Assembly: GCA_003117195.1 (NCBI GenBank)
Contig: BDSI01000032.1
Location: forward strand, 922,145-986,144
Direction: 5' to 3'
Length of the DNA: 64,000 nucleotides
DNA from: Eudorina sp. 2006-703-Eu-15
Lineage: Eukaryota > Chlorophyta > Chlorophyceae > Chlamydomonadales > Volvocaceae
Numbering within the stretch: the first letter of the stretch is position 1; every line of letters starts with the position of its first letter. Below, piece after piece: positions 57,406 to 64,000 of this stretch. The notes beneath the pieces are model-generated. The model worked only from the letters and a program-made list of their open reading frames with translations, was not told where the DNA came from and ran no database searches. The translations under genes and the position numbers were made by a program.

Positions 57406-59138
57406 CTGCCGTATCACCATCCGCGAGGCCAGGTCCCGGGGCAGCATCGCCGCTGTGGAGGGGTCCGTGGCGATCTGAGGGCGGCGGGTTTGAAGGAGGG
57501 GGTCGGGAGGCGGGGGCGGGGGTAGCGGGGGAGGGGGTCATGACGCGGGGAGGGCGCCAACGGACGGACCGTCATCGCGTCACGGCCGTACCTAGTTACA
57601 TGGGAAATGGGAATGCAGCTTTGGCTACCACCGATGACCCTCGCGCGGGGTCCACTGTAACACCCTTAACAAAAATGGGAATGGCCCAAATGCCGGTATT
57701 GCTAGACGTCCCTTGCGACTGGCGGCAGTAGTGGGTGACGGAGCGGTCAGCAGGGCTGCTGGTACGTAGGGCTGGTCAAATGACTTGCTGCTCGTACGGT
57801 ACCCGGCAGCAGTCGGGAACACACGTAGGGTTACGCCGGGGCCCAGCGTGGCTATTTTTTGCCACCCCCCGGGGCAGCTGCCGTACACCGTACAGCGTAC
57901 ACGTGTCACGGCCTGTCCCGGCCTTGTCCCGGCGGCTCCACTGACTCATCCATCTGGCATCCCCTGACCTGACCCGACCCGACCCAGGGGCATCTCGACC
58001 GTCCACCCACCGGCCATCACACCCGCCACACTCACCTGCCCCGCCTTGGCCGCCGGCGCCACCTTGCGCAGCACGCTCCATGACTTGCCCCTGTACGACA
58101 ACTGGCCATGCATGCTGCCCGCCACCAGGCAGCCTCGCAGCTCCCCCCACGCCACCGCCCCGGCGGCGCGCAGCCCCTTCCACACCACCACGCTCTGCTC
58201 GGCCTCCTCCCCTGGACCGTCGCCGCCGTCGCCGCCGCCGCCGCCGCCGCCGCCGCAGGAGAACACCACCTCCTCCGTCAACGGGTGATCTAACAGCTCC
58301 TCCGGCCTATGTACGGCACACGTACAGCATAGTGTTCTATGTCAGTAAGGTACAGGTCGAGGCGCGACGTTGAACACCTGGTCGGGATGGCTTTTGCGAC
58401 ATGCTGCACATGCCATGCATGCCGTACATGCCGTACATGCGATACTGTGTTGTACAGGCGCACGAAATACAGCGTACATAAGGTACGGACGCGCATGAAG
58501 TACGTGCACACGAAGTGCTAGAGCACACGTGGTTTACCACATGCAGTACAAGGGCAGTTGGTACTGACGACATGAAGTACGGGCACATGTCGTAAGGGAA
58601 CATGCAGCACAGGGACGAGCGGTACGGTGACCGGTGTTTAAGCATCCGCCTCACCAGTCGATCAACGGCAGCCGCCGAATGCTGGACATGAGCCACTGAA
58701 CTCCGATCGCCGGGGGCGCCTCCAGAACCACCGTCATCACACCCGCGCGGAAGCCGCCGGCGCCGCCAGCTGATATCCGGCGCTCCGTGCTGCCCCCGCC
58801 GCCGCCGCCGCCCCCGCCGCCGCGACCAACGCCGCCGTACAGCAGTGCCTGGCCAGGCAGCGAGATACGGCGGTCTCGCCTTGCCGTACCCTCCGTGTTG
58901 CTCCGATCCCTGAACAGAGGGCCTGGCTCCAGGGAGTCGGGTCCGGCAGCGGCGGCGGCGGCGCCGCCGCTTGTCGTGCTGGCGGCGACACCGTCAGTGA
59001 TGATGGCCAGTGTGCCTGACTCGGAGAAGTGCGTCCGTCGCCGCCGTGCCGTCGGACGTTGCTGCGACAGCCCCTCGGGCAGCCAACCGCCGTCGGACTC
59101 GGACGGCAGGCGCAACGACAGCTGCTGGCGCGGCTGCA

Positions 59139-59183
<45 letters not shown>

Positions 59184-62100
59184 CCTGCTGTTCCTGCTGC
59201 TGCTGCTCCGGCTGCTGTTGCTGCTCCGGCTGACTCGGCCCGGCTGCTGCGCCAGCGGCTGCGGTGCCGTCGGCTCCCGCCATGCTGCCGGGCGCGGATG
59301 TCCTGCTCCCCCGGGCGAAGTCCAGGAACTTGGGAGTGGTGGATCGCGACGCTGTCCGCGGCCCTCTGGCGGGCGCCGTACTCGCTGCGGCGGCGCCGGC
59401 GGCGCCACCGGGCGCGCGGCCCCCTCGACCGCCACCACCGCCGCCACCACCTTCCTTGTGGCCCTCATCATCCTCGAACCCCGACATCAGCCCCGCGAAC
59501 TCCATGGCCCCCTCCGCGACGTACACCCGTATGCAGCTTCCGCCGCCGCCGTTGTTGGACGCGGCCGTCGCGCGCTTCAGCTCGTCCGTCAGCGCCTCCT
59601 GGAGCATGCGCAGCCCACGCGTGGTGGCGGCGGCGTTCCAGGCCAGGAGGGAGGGGACTCCCACGACGGACAGCCGGGCCACCGTGGCGCTGCCGGACAC
59701 GGGGGCGTGCAGGACCCCGGCCAGGGGCCGCAGCACCATGGCTTTGCGGAGGAGCGCCCGCCGTTGCTGCTGGAGCGCCAGGCGGCCCGCGAGGTGACGA
59801 TGGATGACCTGCGGGGTGTACGGCATGTAGTACAACAACATACTGTAAGAGGAGGACATGGGTGCAGTGTCGTACAGTAGATGTGAGGAGGGCGTGCCCA
59901 AGGTCGTACGATGCGGTATTGTGCGACGGTATGCTCGATACACCGCACCAGAGCACAAGGTGGACCGCGTTCGGTGTGTGAAAGGGGACTGTTACAAAGG
60001 GATGAGCGGTGCCTGCAATGGAGGAGTGCATGGATGAGGCTATGGATGTGCAGAAGGTGTCAGTTGGTTGGTTACGATGTGCCTGAACCCAACTGAACCC
60101 AACTGATCTCAACTGAAACCAGCTGAACCCAACTGAACCCACCTGGAGGAGATGCAGATCTGCCAGGCCCTCCGACAAGCAGTACCGACCCATCCACAGC
60201 AGCGCCAGGTGTTGCGGCAGGGATCCGGACCCGCCGCCGCCGCCGCCGCCCCGGGCCCGAACCAATCCCACACCGTCGCCTCCGCCACCACCGCCTCCGC
60301 CCCCGCCGCCCCCGCCGCCCCCGCCTCCTCCTCCGCCGCCGCCGCCACCGCCACCGCCGGCGCCCCCAGCGCCGCCGCTGGCCGCCTGCAGCAGCGCAGT
60401 GTGTGTGTGCTGCGACATCAACACCATGCCCCCCTGCCCCGCGTCGCACACCGCCTTGGCGAGTCGAAGCGCTTCGCCACTGTACTGCATCCGACCGCTG
60501 GCAGCGTTCCGCGAAATATCCTGCTGCGACCTTACCCCGCTATGCAGTCCCATCCGTACCCGCAAACCGCGGAACACCAACCGTGTGCCGGCGGCGTTGG
60601 CGGCGGCGGCAGCTGCGGCGGCGGCGGCGGCTGCGCCGCCGCCGCCGCCGCCGTTGCGTCGGGTCCCGCTGCAGCTTGCGTTGGCGGCCACAACGGCCCC
60701 TGCAGCGGCCGCGGCAGTGGCATGTGTCCCGGAGAACGCCGCCGGCGGCGACGCGCGTTCGAGCTGGGGCAGTGCGCGGGCGTTGGAGCTGCGGTCGCTG
60801 GCGGCCTCATCGTCCGGGACGGCGGCCGCGGTCCACTGCTGCTGCAGCATGTCGCCCAGCGTCATGAAGGCGCACGCCAGCGGGCTGCCGCCGCCGCCGC
60901 CTGCTGGGGCTCCGGCACCGAAGCTTGAGGCCGGTGTGAGGAAGCCACCGCCGCCGCCGCCGCCACCGCCCGTGCCTAGGCCGAAGCCAGCCGGTCCCGC
61001 CACGGCGTCCGTCGCGCGGCTCCGCAACGAGGCCGGACTGCGGCCCGGGCCTTCGAACCCGCCTCCGGGTGCCCCGGCGATTTTATAGGTAGGTGCCAAC
61101 AGGCCGTCCGACAGGAGTGACGGCGGCGATGGCGGCGGCGCCGGCGCCGGCGCCAGCCGCCGGGGCATGGACCGGATTCGTACCGGCTCACGGACCAGCG
61201 ACCTCGTCGCACGCAGTACGACTTGCCGGCAGCGGTCCAGCACGTCCGCTTTCCGAAAGCTGCCGCTGCCGCCGCCGCCGCCGTACCGCAGCAGCATCGC
61301 AGTCCCCGCCGGCGTCGGGGTCGGGCTCTCCCCGGCGGGCCCCTCGGACTCACATGACACGTCGACGGGGGCCCCGTGGTTCGCCGCCCGCAGCGCCTGC
61401 AGGTGGTTTCGGAGCATGTTGGACATCGAGCGAGGCAGCTGCGTGCCGTTGCGCGCCGCCGCCGCGGCGGCGGCCGCAAGTGCCATGGCGGAGAAGGACA
61501 GCGCGCGCACATGCAGCGACGGCGGCAGGGCCGGCCCCGGCGCCTCCGCCGCCTCCGCCGCCTCCGCGTCTGCGTCGTCCGCCTCCGCGTCGGTGTCCAC
61601 CTCCGCCAGGGGGAGAGCCAGCGGATTGAGGCGGAGCGACTTGGATTGCCCGTTCGCCACCGACGCCGACGACGCCGCCACGGATACCCCCAGGTACTGG
61701 GCCAGAGACGGCACGCTGGACAGCCGCGCCGGCGGCGCGGCCGTCGACGGCAGCGTGAGTTGACCGAAGCTGAGGGACCCCGAAGGCACCAGGCTGGGTG
61801 ATCGATGCAGCGGGAGGCCTGGGTACGCGGCACCCGTCGCTGCACCGCCGTAGCCGTCGCCGCCGCCACCGCCGCAACCATCACCTCCGCCGTCGGTCGC
61901 AGCGTCCGCCGGAGGCGCCTCGCAGTGCGGTCCGGCCTGCCTCAGGGAGCTCCAAAAGGGGCTGCCGCCACCCGCGGCCAACAACGTTGGTGTCGCCCGG
62001 TAGGAGCCGCTGCGCCGTGGCGGTTGCGCCAGTTGCGGCGGTTGTGACGGTTGAGATGTGCTGGCGATGTTGGGGTCCAGACCCTCGTCCAGCGTCTCTA

Positions 62101-64000
62101 CTTCGCAGTTCGACAGCTCCGGTGTGGGTAGGCCCGACACGGACAGGGATGCGTACGCCTGCTGCACGTCGATGAAACAGCTGGGCGGCGGCCGAAGATA
62201 GCCGGAGGACGTGGCGGCGGAGGCCGCGGCGGCGGTAGTGGCGGCGGCGGCGGCGGCGGCGGCGGATCCGGTGACGGCGGACCGACCCACGTCCGCGTCC
62301 GCGGCGGCGGTCCCTTGGCCCTGCCTCTGCAGGGACGGAGATTGGATGGGGACAGAGGAGGCCGGCTTACGGTGGCGGGTACCTAGAACCCATGGGCGTA
62401 GTACGGTATCACAGTAGCGGCAGTCAGCAATACGGGTATTGATCGGGTCCAGAGGATGCACGCGCATCACGGTGTCGTACAACAAGTACGGAAGACGTAC
62501 AACACGCTACGGAACCGCGATCGTGTGACAAAGGTGACGCGCGACTTACCGCGTCTGGCACCACGGGCAGCACCCGCGTATGGCAGCGGCAGGGCGCAAC
62601 GTCAAAGCTGGACCCAGTGTCATGTGGGTACGGCACCTGTGAGGCGGTACGGCTCTGTACGGGGACTGCAGCCAGAGGGGTATTCACCGCGTCATCCACA
62701 GCCGCACCCAACACTTGTCCGGCCGTGACAGAGCGCAATCGCCCGCAGGGGCTGTCGCGCACCAGGCCCTGCGGCCACCCGCCGCTGCCGTACTCCAGCA
62801 CTGCCGTACATCGCGGCGAGATGGTGGCGTCTGCTCCCGCTCCAGACCCGCTCCCGCTCCCGCCGCGGCCACCGCCGCCGGCACCACCCTGCACCGCCGC
62901 CGCAGCCGCCGCTCCCGGCGCAGCCAGCGGCGACCGGCTGCTGTGCCTGCCGTCGCCGCGGCCCGGAGTCGACCCGCCGGCGAGCTGTACGGACAAGTGG
63001 GTGGTGTGTCGGCGTCGGTGGGCCCCGGGCAGCTGCCAGGGCGGCGAGGAGAATTTCACAGCGGGCGTCCCCACGTGGGGGTGGATCCCCAGGGCCGACG
63101 CCGCGGTGGTGGAGTCGGTCCTGATGGACGGTGGGCTGCGGCGGCCGGGGTCGGCGACGTTGGGGCTGGGTCGGGAGATGCGGCCGCCGTCAGATACGAG
63201 GGCCCCGACGACGGCGGTGTACGGCACTGAGGGCAGCGCGCCGCTGACGGGGCCCGGGGTGTACGACGAGCAGGAGCTGGCAGCGGAGCCGGCCTCGTCG
63301 GCGGCGTCACGGCCGTCACGGCCGTCGCGGCCATCGCGGCCGGCGGCGACGCCGCCGCCAACGCCGCGCGCCGTGGAGAAGAAGGACTGGAGGGGCGGCA
63401 GCCGGCCGAAGCTGGACTGTTTCTTGCCGCCGAGGATCTCGGAGGTCGGCCTGCGGGTGGGTGGGTGTGATGGGTATGGGTGTGACGGAGGCGGGGACGA
63501 GGAGGGGGAGGGAAGCCGGGCGGGCGTTGGAGGGGATGGCTGGCGTCCGCGTCGAAGCAGTTCTTCCCGGGTTTCGATCGGGGGATCCGGGCCCTTGCGG
63601 AACTGTGGATCTGTGGAAGTAACCCAGAGGGTCGAGACATGTGGTTTCGGCGGGGTTCGATCCCGTGCTATGACTACAGCGCTACTATGAACGGCCACAC
63701 ACACACACAGACTGCGGCGGCCCGCATCGAAGCACGGGACGTACTTGTACGACATGTACACCTCCTCCGTGTTCCAGCCGTCTGAATCCGACGGCGAGTT
63801 GGCCCGGCTGAGGCTCATCGCGCGGCGGAGTCCCGGGGCGGGTGTGCGGGGAGTCTCGGGGGGCGGCAGCGGCGCGCTGGGCTGCAGCAGCTCCAGCGGC
63901 CAGGCAGCCTCCAATAGGCCCTGGGGGGGTGGGGCACATGGTTGCGGACCGTCACCACCACCACCACCCCACACACATACACAAACACACAAACACGCAC
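57406..64000 (-). CDS. Two-domain class III nucleotide cyclase (partial, runs off right edge)
   Basis: Exons read with matching phase are 60143 upward (to about 62382), 59808–58655, 58306–58036 and 57474–57406. An upstream exon begins at 63920 and others lie beyond 64000. The true C-terminus was not found. Domain 1 is split: LLEAAWPLELLQ and EEVYMSYKYVPCF at 63.7–63.9 kb, then ~3 kb of mostly open low-complexity sequence, then FRGLRVRMGLHSG (60538–60574) and GRMQYSGEALRLAKAV…GQGGMVLMSQHT (60405–60490). Domain 2 has VARLSVVGVPSLLAW (~59660–59690) and, after a Gln-rich insert, GSMHGQLSYRGKSWSVL with AAKAGQ near 58040. The layout matches the large adenylate/guanylate cyclase family of volvocine algae. 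Domain 2 lacks the metal-binding Asp positions and is probably inactive. Whether ATP or GTP is used cannot be told here. Confidence 0.72.
58380..58650. repeat. Degenerate ATG/GTAC-rich short tandem repeats in a cyclase intron
   Basis: Words such as CATGCCGTACATGC, GAAGTACG and ACATGCAG recur irregularly through the intron between the exons at 58655 and 58306. They give many small palindromes. No RNA family is recognised. Confidence 0.55.
60078..60142. repeat. AACTGAACCC decamer repeat at an intron start
   Basis: About six AACTGAACCC-like units lie on the plus strand at the donor end of the cyclase intron 60142–59809. On the gene strand they read GGGTTCAGTT directly after the donor. Confidence 0.85.

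Overview
The window is nuclear DNA of a volvocine green alga (the Chlamydomonas–Gonium–Volvox lineage). This is inferred, not searched. The supporting signs are high GC, intron-rich genes with short exons, Ala/Gly/Gln/Pro-rich inserts in conserved proteins, a TGTAA polyadenylation signal, a volvocine-type MYND zinc-finger protein, a class III nucleotide cyclase of the algal type, and a sulfatase that ends in a Ser-Pro-rich cell-wall tail. The species cannot be named from the sequence alone.

Layout: 1–0.65 kb is the right part of a 70-bp satellite array, followed by a 44-bp minisatellite. 4.0–8.0 kb (minus) is a MYND-finger family gene whose C-terminus is out of frame. 10.2–12.6 kb (plus) is an RPAP3-like co-chaperone. 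14.4–20.0 kb (minus) is a TOPORS-like RING E3 ligase with SUMO-interacting motifs. 20.8–24.5 kb (minus) is an IMPL1-type plastid inositol monophosphatase; its seven exons close to a 340-aa protein. 24.5–29.4 kb has no gene I can support and holds decayed duplications.

29.5–44.5 kb (plus) is a sulfatase of at least 18 exons with a ~400-aa hydroxyproline-type tail. A broken Penelope-like reverse transcriptase lies inside its first recognised intron, and other introns carry microsatellites and a large GGGGT array. 46.1–47.6 kb and 54.9–57.1 kb are two direct copies of a dispersed repeat. Between them lie an unrecognised Gln-rich zinc-ribbon gene, whose 5' side abuts the repeat, and a Crinkler-type P-loop NTPase/nuclease gene. 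Copy 1 also holds two identical 168-bp blocks with strong hairpins set in TG microsatellite. 57.4–64.0 kb (minus) is a two-domain class III cyclase that runs off the right edge.

The genes do not form a pathway. They are a typical eukaryotic neighbourhood: protein folding and assembly (RPAP3), ubiquitin/SUMO control (TOPORS), plastid inositol phosphate metabolism (IMPL1), extracellular sulfate metabolism and matrix (sulfatase), and cyclic-nucleotide signalling (cyclase). Mobile-element remains are interspersed, and the Crinkler-like gene belongs to a family tied to conflict between genomes or cells. Exon boundaries were read by eye from GT/GC…AG sites, phase continuity and family resemblance, without alignment.
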